DNA from: Candidatus Babeliales bacterium
GTDB taxonomy: Bacteria; Babelota; Babeliae; Babelales; UBA12411
Assembly (NCBI GenBank): GCA_023128415.1
Contig: JAGMEA010000013.1
Location: forward strand, 1-58,129
Direction of reading: 5' to 3'
Length of the DNA stretch: 58,129 bases
In this document: piece by piece, positions 28,667 through 37,516 of the stretch
Layout of the letters: every line of letters begins with the position of its first letter
How positions within the stretch are numbered: the first letter of the stretch is position 1
Notes under the pieces: generated by a model
Database searches by the model: none
The model's input: the letters and a program-made list of their open reading frames with translations, nothing else
What the model was told of the DNA's origin: nothing
Translations under genes and position numbers: made by a program

Positions 28667-30091
28667 TTATTTAGAGGTTTTTTTAAATAAATCTGAAACT
28701 TTATACATGTGAACCTTTGATAATTCTTCTTCTTGAGCTTCTATTTTTTGCATAGAAAGAACAGCAAAAACTTTATTTTCAAATCTTAATGTTAAAAATT
28801 TATTGTCATTACCCTTTAAAATTGCAGCCCTAAATTCATCTAATGTACTAACTGGTTCACCATTAACTTCTTTAATAACGTTGCCCACTTCTATACTTCT
28901 ACATCTATGAGCCTGAGAACCTGGAAGTACACTTGTTATAACAAGCTTTGGCTTATCCTGATTTTCAATTTTTGCATACTTATAAAATAAAGGGTTATGT
29001 TCAACTAAAGCATTAACATGATTTAATGTTAATTGCATCATCACCATACCGCCAAAAACTTCAAAATCTACTTTTTCATATTTTGGATAAATAACTCGTA
29101 TTGGAAGAACAACTCCTCTTTCTAATGTAAACTGTATATCTAAACGTTTTCCTCTTCTATATAAAACCATTTCGATAGAACTTCCAACTTTGTAACGATT
29201 AAGGAGGTCAAAAACTGAAATCCTATCCTCCGCCCAAGGCACAGAAATTTCACCAAACATATCTAAATGATGACCATTAATTTCATAAATCATGTCACCC
29301 GGCTGAACTCCTGCTTTTTCCAAAGAGGAATTTTTAAATACCTCTGCTACATAAAATCCGCCACCTTCTGGATTCCCCAAAAATCCTACTAGATCCTCAT
29401 TAACATATGCAAAAATACCCCCAAGGTATGGTTTTCTTAGAAGTTTAACATTTAAAAGATCTTTGAGAGCTGGGGTTATATCATTTGTAGGAATTATAAA
29501 ACCAACATTTTGTGCAGCCAAAACACCCGCAAAGTTAACGCCTATAACTTCTCCCTTAATATTTAAAGAAGGGCCTCCCGAATTTCCAGGGTTAAGAGGT
29601 GCAGTAGTTTGTATATAAGATGTAAAACCTATTTTTTCAAAACCACTTACAATGCCCTGAGTACTTTTTAACCCCTGACCAGCTAAAGGATATCCCAATG
29701 CTAAAACTCCTTGCGTCCTATAAACCTCATCCGAATTCCCCAATTGTAATACTGGAATAGAGCCTAATTTACTACGGACTTTTTCAAAGTCTTCATCAGT
29801 TAATCTTAACAAAGCAATATCCATATCTGGATATACTCCACAAACCTCAGCGCTAAATTGTTCCTGTCCAAAAGTAGGAATTTGAATTTTTATAGATACG
29901 GCTTCATCAACAACATGAAAATTTGTAACAAGATAACCTTGGTCACTTACAAAAAAACCACTCCCAGCATGTTGTAAACGTTGTGGAGTTTTAAATGGCT
30001 CAAACCAATTAAACTTTGCAATGCCCGCAAAAACTTGAACAACTGTATCTTTAGAATGTTTAACAACATCGCTCCAATTTGGAATATTCAT
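28667..30091 (-). CDS. HtrA/Do-like trypsin-fold protease with PDZ domains, no signal peptide
   Basis: A 474-residue protein. The ATG at 30091 is chosen because AAAGGGAG lies at good spacing; a longer frame adds nine residues. The catalytic triad is complete: H59 in 'TNFHVVDEA', D91 in 'PDMDIALLRL', S171 in 'NPGNSGGPSL'. Two PDZ-like domains follow (about 230-320 and 375-455, with 'AGVQPGDMIYEINGH' and 'IEVGNVIKEVNGEPV'). Unlike periplasmic HtrA/DegP it has no signal peptide or anchor that I can see, so it is either cytoplasmic or secreted by another route. Confidence 0.9.
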   Translation of the reverse strand: MNIPNWSDVVKHSKDTVVQVFAGIAKFNWFEPFKTPQRLQHAGSGFFVSDQGYLVTNFHVVDEAVSIKIQIPTFGQEQFSAEVCGVYPDMDIALLRLTDEDFEKVRSKLGSIPVLQLGNSDEVYRTQGVLALGYPLAGQGLKSTQGIVSGFEKIGFTSYIQTTAPLNPGNSGGPSLNIKGEVIGVNFAGVLAAQNVGFIIPTNDITPALKDLLNVKLLRKPYLGGIFAYVNEDLVGFLGNPEGGGFYVAEVFKNSSLEKAGVQPGDMIYEINGHHLDMFGEISVPWAEDRISVFDLLNRYKVGSSIEMVLYRRGKRLDIQFTLERGVVLPIRVIYPKYEKVDFEVFGGMVMMQLTLNHVNALVEHNPLFYKYAKIENQDKPKLVITSVLPGSQAHRCRSIEVGNVIKEVNGEPVSTLDEFRAAILKGNDNKFLTLRFENKVFAVLSMQKIEAQEEELSKVHMYKVSDLFKKTSK

Positions 30092-30271
30092 TCGTCTCCC
30101 TTTTATATTTTTGTACATAAATAAAACCTAACAAAAATTTGTTACTTGAAGCGAGTATGAAGTTACACGACGCTTAAATTGCAAATTGACATTAAACAAT
30201 AAGCTTATAAACTGGTAGCCTAAAGCAAACAACTAAACAGTAATACAACTAGGAATATCGGGGTAGGCAAC

Positions 30272-30961
30272 ATGAATACAACTTTGAAAAAACATCTTGT
30301 AGGCGTCTTTTTAATCGCTAACTTATTTACAACAACTCAAGCAAATACAAATAATAAAAAGGGAAGTTGGAGATTTACAGAGAAAAAAGAAAGTGTAAAA
30401 GTCTCCGTAAAAACCTCTCAAAACAAACTTCTACTTAAAGAATATCAGCCAATACATTTTACTTTTACAAATAGCAGTAATAAAAAATATCTTTTAAAAG
30501 CAGAAAATGTCGGTCTAAATCTTTTAACAAATAAAGAGTTAAAAAAGGTAGGCAAAAAACGCTTTGGAATTATACCGTTTACTACAATTTTCTCTGCTCA
30601 ATTTTATACCTTAGGACAGTTGTTAGCCGGAACTTTAACCGCTGCAAAACTTCCTATTGCTTTACCTATTATTATTGGAGGAACAGCGCTTAATACAGCC
30701 CTTCACCAATACCAAATCAAACAAATAAATAAAAAAGAAAAAAAGGTGTTTGAGGAGCTTAAAAAAGGCGTATCTATTGAACCTTATTCAATAAGACACA
30801 TAACTCTACATCTAAAAAAAGAGCATGTTAAACCTAGGTTTGATTTAAAGGTTATAGAAGAGAACAATTTTTCTGGAATAAGATTTAACATCAACTTTAA
30901 ACCCAAATCACAACATCCCCTACCTCTTAATGGAAAAAAGTTTGAAACAGACAAAAAATAA
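30272..30961 (+). CDS. Exported protein of unknown function, paralogue 1 of a local family
   Basis: A 229-residue protein with signal peptide (to about 'TTTQA', residue 24). A beta-type first domain contains 'KLLLKEYQPIHFTFTNSSNKKYLL'-like sequence, in which 'PI-F-NS' recurs in the two relatives at 31001 and 33345. A hydrophobic stretch of about 45 residues (TLGQLLAGTLTAAKLPIALP) follows, then a Lys-rich helix and a final strand segment. No known family was recognised. The three relatives surround the FtsH-like gene, suggesting they act with it. TTGACA at 30186 is a possible -35 element. Confidence 0.62.
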   Translation: MNTTLKKHLVGVFLIANLFTTTQANTNNKKGSWRFTEKKESVKVSVKTSQNKLLLKEYQPIHFTFTNSSNKKYLLKAENVGLNLLTNKELKKVGKKRFGIIPFTTIFSAQFYTLGQLLAGTLTAAKLPIALPIIIGGTALNTALHQYQIKQINKKEKKVFEELKKGVSIEPYSIRHITLHLKKEHVKPRFDLKVIEENNFSGIRFNINFKPKSQHPLPLNGKKFETDKK

Positions 30962-31000
30962 ATAACTCTTTCAGAAGAGCACTGGGAGGGGGACAAATAA

Positions 31001-31744
31001 ATGGTAAAAACAACAGCTCGGAACATGCTTTTAGCACTAACAACAGCAGCATTAACGTTTACCAGTTGTTCAAAACATCGTGTTAAAACAACAGTCCCCC
31101 AACTTAATAGAACGTTTCAATTTGTTCAAACAAAAAACGATTTAAGAATAACTGTAAGAAAATTAGAAGCTAACAACTATAATATTTTTACAAAAAAAAC
31201 TCTTTGTAAAAAATACATTCCTATAGAATTTACCATAGAGAATAGAGGAAATGATTCTTTTAAATTCAGCAATCAACGAATTGGATTAAAATTTGTTGAT
31301 GTCGAAAACATTATAAAAAAATTACACAAAAATCCTTGGCTTACGTTTATATGGCCTCTAGCCATAATGGATGTTGTAAAAATCCATATCCTTATATTAT
31401 CTGGAATTTTAATTAAACATCTTGGAACGACCAGTATTTCTCTTCAAAGACCCTTGATTCCAGTAATAAGTACTTTAGCTTTATCTTCTATTTATTCTTT
31501 AACTAGCTATGATAATAAAAAAATTACGACACAAATTTTAAATAAAATCATAGACTCACATGATACTGTATTTATTAGCCCAAAATCATCAGTAACCAAA
31601 ATTGCATATATTAGAAAAAGAAATTTTAAATCAAAATTTTTTATAACTTTGATAAAATCTTTAAATGAAGATCATATTAGATTTTTTATAGATCTTGAAA
31701 AGTTATCTTTTTCTAAAGTTTTGGATCTAGAAAATGAGAAATAA
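31001..31744 (+). CDS. Lipoprotein of unknown function, paralogue 2
   Basis: A 247-residue protein. The N-terminus has a lipoprotein signal with 'ALTFTSC' as lipobox (Cys near residue 23). The layout matches its relatives: a beta-rich region with 'YIPIEFTIENRGND', a hydrophobic middle (WPLAIMDVVKIHILILSG), then a basic segment and 'PKSSVTKIAYIRKRNFKSKF', which parallels 'PNRSIKKVIYVHKETSLES' in paralogue 3. Its last 11 bases overlap the start of the FtsH-like gene (ATGAGAAATAA), so the two are translationally coupled. Ribosome site GGGAGGGGG. Confidence 0.65.
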   Translation: MVKTTARNMLLALTTAALTFTSCSKHRVKTTVPQLNRTFQFVQTKNDLRITVRKLEANNYNIFTKKTLCKKYIPIEFTIENRGNDSFKFSNQRIGLKFVDVENIIKKLHKNPWLTFIWPLAIMDVVKIHILILSGILIKHLGTTSISLQRPLIPVISTLALSSIYSLTSYDNKKITTQILNKIIDSHDTVFISPKSSVTKIAYIRKRNFKSKFFITLIKSLNEDHIRFFIDLEKLSFSKVLDLENEK

Positions 31745-33263
31745 AACAATCTTTTTTATCTTAGTACTCTTTTCAACAAATCTTTCTCCTTTTAATTGGA
31801 AAGGTGCGCTAGAAGACATAATAGGCTTAAGCCCTCTAGGTAGCATCGTCTATCAAGAACTCAAGGGAAAAGATAATATAAACGAACATCAAGAATATTA
31901 TTATCCTAAATATTACAACACCACAGCCGAACCACCAACGACTACTAATGTAACTTTTGAAGATGTTGTCGGGTTGGAAGAAGTCCTAATAGAAATCCAA
32001 GAAACAGTAGAATTTTTAAAAAATCCACATCGCTTCATCACCATGGGAGCAGAACTTCCTAAAGGTATTTTATTAGAGGGTCCACCTGGTACAGGGAAAA
32101 CCCTAATTGCCAGGGCTATTGCAGGAGAAGCAGGTTGCGCATTTTATCAAGCAAACGGTTCAGAGTTTCATAAAACTTATGTAGGTGAAGGACCTCAGGC
32201 AATAAGGTCATTATTTGAAAAAGCTCGTGATAACGCACCATCTGTTGTTTTTATAGATGAAATAGATGCTGTTGGAAGTAAGCGTAGTGATGATGGCAGT
32301 GCAGCAGGAAATGAATTTAATGCTATGGTTGGAGAATTATTAGCACAGATGGATGGTTTTAAAAAGGATTCAGGAATCGTTGTTATTGGCGCAACAAATT
32401 TGGCTAAAAATTTAGACACTGCTCTTTTACGACCAGAAAGATTTTCACGACAAATAAAAATTCCACTACCAACTAAAAATGGTCGATGCCAAATTTTGGA
32501 ATATTATTTAAAAAAATTACCACCAGGAAAATTAGACCTTCCTATAAACCAAATTTCTGGGGAAATTTCCCAATTATCTGGAAAGGTAAGTCCTGCCGAC
32601 CTCAAAAACATTGTTAATGAGGCAGCTATTGTGGCTGTCAGGCATGATTCAAATGTAATAAATATGGATCATTTTATTTTAGCACTAGATCGCTTGCAGT
32701 TGGGAATTAAAAATAAATTAGAACAAACTTTAAAACAAAGGAAACGAACAGCATATCATGAATCAGGTCACGCTATAATTAAAATTTTAAAAAAAGAACC
32801 TGTATCAAGAATAACCATTGAGTCCAGGGGACATGCCTTGGGTGCAACCTTTGGTAAAGCAACATCTGATACAGAAACTGCAGATCTAACAAAGGAAAAA
32901 TTACTAGATAAAATTATGATATCTCAAGCTGGTGGAGCCGCAGAAGAAATAATTTTTGGAAATAAAACCCTGGGAATATCTGATGATCAAAAACGTGCAG
33001 AGGAATATGCTCGAATTTTAATAGAATTTTTTGGCACTGAAAAATTTCCTGGAGTTGGTTCTATACCTTCATCCGAAACAATGAAATATGAAATAGATAA
33101 AGAAGTATTATCTATTCTTCAAAACTGTCTTCAAAAATCTAAAGAGTTACTTATGTCTAATAAAGAGATGCTCGACGAATTAGCAAATACTTTATTAAAA
33201 AAGGAAACCATGTCTGAGGATGAAATATATAAAACCCTAGGCATGCGAAAACCTGCCTATTAG
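31734..33263 (+). CDS. FtsH-like AAA+ zinc metalloprotease with only one N-terminal hydrophobic segment
   Basis: A 509-residue protein. Residues 75-265 form the AAA+ domain: Walker A 'GPPGTGKT' (116-123), Walker B 'VVFIDEID' (171-178), and the second region of homology 'TALLRPERFSRQ' with its Arg pair. The M41 protease domain has the zinc motif HESGH (342-346) and the third ligand region 'GGAAEEIIFG'. Standard FtsH is about 610-650 residues, with two membrane segments around a periplasmic domain. Here only residues 4-16 are hydrophobic, resembling a signal peptide, and about 60 variable residues follow before the AAA+ domain. It could be peripheral, anchored in an unusual way, or exported. 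It overlaps the lipoprotein gene upstream. Confidence 0.88.
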   Translation: MRNKTIFFILVLFSTNLSPFNWKGALEDIIGLSPLGSIVYQELKGKDNINEHQEYYYPKYYNTTAEPPTTTNVTFEDVVGLEEVLIEIQETVEFLKNPHRFITMGAELPKGILLEGPPGTGKTLIARAIAGEAGCAFYQANGSEFHKTYVGEGPQAIRSLFEKARDNAPSVVFIDEIDAVGSKRSDDGSAAGNEFNAMVGELLAQMDGFKKDSGIVVIGATNLAKNLDTALLRPERFSRQIKIPLPTKNGRCQILEYYLKKLPPGKLDLPINQISGEISQLSGKVSPADLKNIVNEAAIVAVRHDSNVINMDHFILALDRLQLGIKNKLEQTLKQRKRTAYHESGHAIIKILKKEPVSRITIESRGHALGATFGKATSDTETADLTKEKLLDKIMISQAGGAAEEIIFGNKTLGISDDQKRAEEYARILIEFFGTEKFPGVGSIPSSETMKYEIDKEVLSILQNCLQKSKELLMSNKEMLDELANTLLKKETMSEDEIYKTLGMRKPAY

Positions 33264-33344
33264 GCGTTTGACAGCAAGCCCGGTCCATAATAGCCTGAAG
33301 ACACATTAATTCAACTAGCATTATTCATTTATGGGATTAGGAAC

Positions 33345-33995
33345 ATGCTTTTAAAAAAATATTTATTAATACCATTATTATCATCTTTATTAGTAATTGA
33401 AGCTAAAAATTCCACGTATAATTCTTATTTTGGGCAAGAAAAAAATCAAGTTCATGTTTCTGTTAAAGTCTTAAATCTTGGCAAAACAATTACCAGAAAT
33501 AAAAAGATTTTTAACGATTACCAACCTATAGAATTAAACATATCTAATAATACTAATGACATTTATTTACTGGAAAAAAGTGATATCAGCCTTCCAATTG
33601 TTAAATTATCAAATATTGTTAGACAAAATAAGGTAAAAAAAACTGCTTTTAAGACAGCATCTCATGTCACCTTTTGGCCCAATGTTTCAATAGGAGCTCT
33701 TCTAATATACCTTGCTCCCCGAACTCCATTAGCGTTCCTTGGATTCACAATGATACTCAATGGTATATTATTTCCCACTCTACTGCTATCTAGCAGAAAA
33801 ACATGGAACTCTGTTAAGGAAGCACGTTTAAGAAGGCGCGCAACAGATTTAACAAAACCACTAAAAATTAAGCCTAATAGGTCTATAAAAAAAGTAATTT
33901 ATGTTCACAAAGAAACCAGCTTAGAGTCTTTTGATTTGCAACTAAAAAACAAAAGCAATAATGAACTAATTAGTTTTCAGGTTTCTCCAAAATAA
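33345..33995 (+). CDS. Exported protein of unknown function, paralogue 3
   Basis: A 216-residue protein with a hydrophobic N-terminus typical of a signal peptide (MLLKKYLLIPLLSSLLVIEA). It repeats the plan of the 30272 and 31001 proteins: 'YQPIELNISNNTNDIYLLEKSDI' (compare 'YQPIHFTFTNSSNKKYLLKAENV' in paralogue 1), a hydrophobic middle of about 45 residues, a basic segment, and a strand-rich end. Function unknown. It follows the FtsH-like gene after 81 bases, and the ribosome site GGGATTAGGA is weak. Confidence 0.62.
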   Translation: MLLKKYLLIPLLSSLLVIEAKNSTYNSYFGQEKNQVHVSVKVLNLGKTITRNKKIFNDYQPIELNISNNTNDIYLLEKSDISLPIVKLSNIVRQNKVKKTAFKTASHVTFWPNVSIGALLIYLAPRTPLAFLGFTMILNGILFPTLLLSSRKTWNSVKEARLRRRATDLTKPLKIKPNRSIKKVIYVHKETSLESFDLQLKNKSNNELISFQVSPK

Positions 33996-34047
33996 AACAG
34001 TTAAAAACTTTTTTCTGATATAATAAAATAAAAAGAAAGAGGCTAAG

Positions 34048-34650
34048 GTGTTTGACTGTCTAATTGGAACTATAAAAGAAATTAAAGAACAACACGTTAC
34101 TTTATTAGTAAACGGAATAGGATTTGGTTTATCTGTACCACAAACAAATAATCTAGAAAAAAACAAATCTACAGAATTTTATACTTACCTGCACTGGAAT
34201 TCCGAAAACGGACCATCCTTATTTGGTTTTCAAGAAGAAATAGACCGAATCGTCTTTTTGATGATAATTGATTGCTCCAAAATTGGTCCTAAGATTGCAC
34301 TCAGCGTTTTAGAAAACATGACCGCCAATGAATTTTTAGAAACTATTAGTTCTCAAGATGAAAAACGGCTATCTACTATTAATGGAATTGGAGAAAAAAA
34401 GGCTGAAAACATCATTATGCAATTAAAACATAAGGTTTCAAAATTAATATCATCTGGAACAATTAAACCCTCACAAACATCCGGATTATCAAATTATCAG
34501 ACTCTTAGCGATGCCTTGTTGTCACTAGGATATACTAGACAAGAGATCACAAAGACAATACAGAACTTGTCTAAAGAAGCTAACGATAAATCTTTATCAT
34601 TTGATCAATTAATGAGAAGAGCACTCTCTTTTCTTTCTAAAGGAATATGA
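34048..34650 (+). CDS. ruvA: Holliday junction DNA helicase subunit RuvA
   Basis: A 200-residue protein, normal length, with a GTG start after GGCTAAG. It has the N-terminal OB fold ('MFDCLIGTIKEI...VNGIGFGLSVP'), two helix-hairpin-helix units ('ISSQDEKRLSTINGIGEKKAENI'-type around residue 105), and the C-terminal helical domain that contacts RuvB ('DALLSLGYTRQEI'). It binds four-way junctions and loads RuvB. Its last 46 bases overlap the convergent ddl-ddl gene. ruvB and ruvC are not in the window. Confidence 0.96.
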   Translation: MFDCLIGTIKEIKEQHVTLLVNGIGFGLSVPQTNNLEKNKSTEFYTYLHWNSENGPSLFGFQEEIDRIVFLMIIDCSKIGPKIALSVLENMTANEFLETISSQDEKRLSTINGIGEKKAENIIMQLKHKVSKLISSGTIKPSQTSGLSNYQTLSDALLSLGYTRQEITKTIQNLSKEANDKSLSFDQLMRRALSFLSKGI

Positions 34651-36857
34651 ACTTCATTACTTAATTTTTTGTGATATTCAAAACCAAGCTCAATTATTTT
34701 ATCTATAAACTCCATAGGATGTATTCCAATCTCAGCTGCCTGATGGAAAATACATGTTGCGGGAGTCATTCCAGGCAAAGTGTTAATTTCTAAAATTATA
34801 ACCCTAGCTTCGCCAGTAGGACTTTTTTTTGCATCTTGGTAGAAACAATCTATTCTTGCATATCCCTTACAACCAATAGCTTTATAAGTCTCTTCCATGG
34901 TTTTCATAACAAACTGTTTTACCCCAAAGGGTATATTTGCCGGAGTTTGATTCTCACCTACTCCAGGCAAAAACTTTTCTTCAAGCGATAAAATATCTTT
35001 TGAAATTATAGGCTGACTGGGAATTAAGGACTTAATATCGTCATTACCAAAAACTCCACATGTTAATTCTATTGCATCTATAAATTCTTCTATCATAACA
35101 GTCTGTCTTTTTGTTAAAAAATATGACTCTAATTCTTTTTCCAAATCTTTAGAATCATTAATTTTTCTAACAAATACACTACAACCATTATCTTGAGGTT
35201 TTAATATAAAAGGCACTTTGAAGCGTTTTAAAATATCTTTTACAATATTGCCTTTATTTTTTTGCCACAATTTTTTATCTAAAATTATGGAATCTGGAAC
35301 ATAAAAACCTTGGTCTTTTAAAAATTTAGCTGTTGCATATTTATCCATACACAAAGAACTTTCTAAAACAGAGGAACCATTGTAAGGAAGCCCCAACATT
35401 TCAAGGGCTCCCTGCACACAACCATTCTCTCCTTTACCGCCATGTAAAGCTATAAATACAAAATCGCAAACCTTTGGAAGATCAGACCATTTAATTTTTA
35501 ATTCATCTGTAAGATGTAAAACAATATCGCTTGTAGAATTTTTGACTAATAATTTTTGGTTGAGCCTATAAAGCTCCATTTCATTACTTACAAAAACAGG
35601 TATAACTTCATATTTATTTGGTGATAATTTATAACAAATATTCCTACCTGATTCTAAAGAAATTTCTCTCTCATCAGAATCACCACCCAATAACACAACA
35701 ATTTTTATCTTATTTTTTAAACTAGATTCCATAGATGCCTTAGATTTATTTTGAGCCTTGGACACCAACCCATATTTTTGTAATTCAATATTGATTAAAT
35801 GATTAATTAAATCTGTATGCCCCATTCCAATTTGGGCAGCTTGATTAAATAACATTGTGGATGGAGCCATGCCAGTTATAGGTTGTGGATCAATCAATAC
35901 AGCTCTTCCATCTTTGGTTAAAAATCCGTCTAATCTAGCAATGGTTCGTCCACATAAAATTTTTGTAGCTTTGAGGCATTCCTGTTTAATTAGTTTTAAT
36001 TCCTCGTCTGAGCAACGCGCAGGAGTAATTTTATTTGCACGTCCTGGCATATACTTTTGAGTATAATCAAAAAAATCAGATCCTTTTTCCTTTAATATTT
36101 CAGTTGGTGGCAAAACTTCCCATTCTCCATTAGATTTTTCAAATGGGACGCAAACAAATTCCATTCCTTCTAACTTTTCTTCAATCAAAATATCTTGAAG
36201 TATTCTAGAATCAGATTTAGCAGCATAAAAAATTGCCTTAATTAATTCTTCCTCTTTATGTACTACACTTATACCTAAGCTAGAACCTTCATTTGATGGT
36301 TTTACTATTACTGGCAATTCAATCTTTGATAATTTAAGTTTTTGTAAAATATTTTTGAGAAATAAATTTTCTTCTACATTATTTTTAATTTTTTTTAATT
36401 CAGAAGAACGAACAACCACATCTCTTGGCACCTGAATGCCGTTATTTCTTAAAACTTCTTTATGAAAAATTTTATTTGCCATTAGTGCACTAGAAAAAAC
36501 TCTCGATCCTAGATAAGGAATACCTAAAACTTCTAGCATTCCCTGTAAAATCCCATCTTCAGCATATCTTCCATGTACGGCTAGATAAATAAAATCAACT
36601 AAATCTTTAAGATCATCCCACTGTAAACTTGTTGATTCATTATCTAAACGATGTTCAAAATCTGAAGTTTTACCCCTGTGAAGAAATCTCCAAGGTAGAA
36701 TATATAATTGTCCAGAAACTTTTTGATATATTGGAATAACTTCATATAGATCAGTATCTAAATGGTCGCAGACAGTACGCCCCGAATTAAGGGAAACCTC
36801 TCTCTCTATAGATTTCCCTCCCATAAAAACACCTACTCTAATCTTCAAATTTTTCAT
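34605..36857 (-). CDS. ddl: Tandem D-alanine-D-alanine ligase (two Ddl domains in one chain)
   Basis: A 750-residue protein made of two full Ddl-like units, residues 1-365 and about 384-725, joined by a Lys/Ser-rich linker. A normal Ddl is 300-370 residues. It makes D-Ala-D-Ala for peptidoglycan. Unit 1 keeps 'GGKSIEREVSLNSGR', 'KPSNEGSSLGI' (186-195) and the omega-loop 'FDYTQKY' (263-269), but its metal-binding ExN motif reads 'IDPQP' (322-326). Unit 2 keeps 'GGDSDEREISLESGR' and a canonical 'LEIN' (689-692), but its loop reads 'LSLEEKF' and the Ser-Ser loop 'KPQDNGCSV'. Each unit therefore lacks residues the other has. It starts 7 bases after rpe. Confidence 0.93.
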   Translation of the reverse strand: MKNLKIRVGVFMGGKSIEREVSLNSGRTVCDHLDTDLYEVIPIYQKVSGQLYILPWRFLHRGKTSDFEHRLDNESTSLQWDDLKDLVDFIYLAVHGRYAEDGILQGMLEVLGIPYLGSRVFSSALMANKIFHKEVLRNNGIQVPRDVVVRSSELKKIKNNVEENLFLKNILQKLKLSKIELPVIVKPSNEGSSLGISVVHKEEELIKAIFYAAKSDSRILQDILIEEKLEGMEFVCVPFEKSNGEWEVLPPTEILKEKGSDFFDYTQKYMPGRANKITPARCSDEELKLIKQECLKATKILCGRTIARLDGFLTKDGRAVLIDPQPITGMAPSTMLFNQAAQIGMGHTDLINHLINIELQKYGLVSKAQNKSKASMESSLKNKIKIVVLLGGDSDEREISLESGRNICYKLSPNKYEVIPVFVSNEMELYRLNQKLLVKNSTSDIVLHLTDELKIKWSDLPKVCDFVFIALHGGKGENGCVQGALEMLGLPYNGSSVLESSLCMDKYATAKFLKDQGFYVPDSIILDKKLWQKNKGNIVKDILKRFKVPFILKPQDNGCSVFVRKINDSKDLEKELESYFLTKRQTVMIEEFIDAIELTCGVFGNDDIKSLIPSQPIISKDILSLEEKFLPGVGENQTPANIPFGVKQFVMKTMEETYKAIGCKGYARIDCFYQDAKKSPTGEARVIILEINTLPGMTPATCIFHQAAEIGIHPMEFIDKIIELGFEYHKKLSNEVHIPLERKESALLIN

Positions 36858-36864
36858 ATATAAT

Positions 36865-37515
36865 TTAAAATTCTTTTAATTTCCTTAGTGCTTCAATTGG
36901 ATTGTCATTAGAAAAAATAGCCGATGCCACACTAACCCGGTCAATTCCTTTTTCTTTTACAATCCTAAGATTCTCTTGATTAATGCCACCATCCATAGAC
37001 AAAATATATGACATTTTTTTTTCTTTTCTAAAACTTAGTAATGGTTCTATCTTTTCCAAAGTATTATCTATAAACGTTTGTCCAGAAAAACCTGGCTTAA
37101 CTGACATAATAACAACTTGATTAATTTTTTCTAAAAATTCAAAGATTTTTTCAACAGAAGTTTCCGGATTAATGGCAATTCCCACCTTAAATCCTTTAGC
37201 TTTAACATCATCTATAAGATCGTGTATTTGAGTATTATTGCTAGCTGCTTCAAAATGAAAAACAAAAGAATCAATAGTCCTTAATTTCAACCTATCAATC
37301 CAGATCCAAGGATTATCCACCATTAAATGTATGCATAAAGATTTCTCAGATATTTTTAAAATTGCATGAACAAAACTAGGACCCCAAGTTAGATTTGGAA
37401 CAAAATGATCATCCATAACATCAATATGAAATCCATCAGAATATGGCTGTAAGCTTTTAACAACTTTTTCTAAATTTAGTAAATCAGACGAAATAAGAGA
37501 TGGGTAAATCTCCAT
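36865..37515 (-). CDS. rpe: Ribulose-phosphate 3-epimerase
   Basis: A 216-residue TIM barrel from the ATG at 37515, chosen because GAGGAG precedes it. It interconverts ribulose-5-P and xylulose-5-P in the pentose phosphate path. Signatures are 'YPSLISSDLLNL', 'FHIDVMDDHFVPNLTWGP' (metal His/Asp), 'IHLMVDNP', 'VIMSVKPGFSGQTF' and 'LSMDGGINQENL'. It lies between the GerMN-like gene (stop 37517, so start and stop nearly touch) and ddl-ddl, in a tight four-gene unit. Confidence 0.97.
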   Translation of the reverse strand: MEIYPSLISSDLLNLEKVVKSLQPYSDGFHIDVMDDHFVPNLTWGPSFVHAILKISEKSLCIHLMVDNPWIWIDRLKLRTIDSFVFHFEAASNNTQIHDLIDDVKAKGFKVGIAINPETSVEKIFEFLEKINQVVIMSVKPGFSGQTFIDNTLEKIEPLLSFRKEKKMSYILSMDGGINQENLRIVKEKGIDRVSVASAIFSNDNPIEALRKLKEF

Positions 37516-37516
37516 T

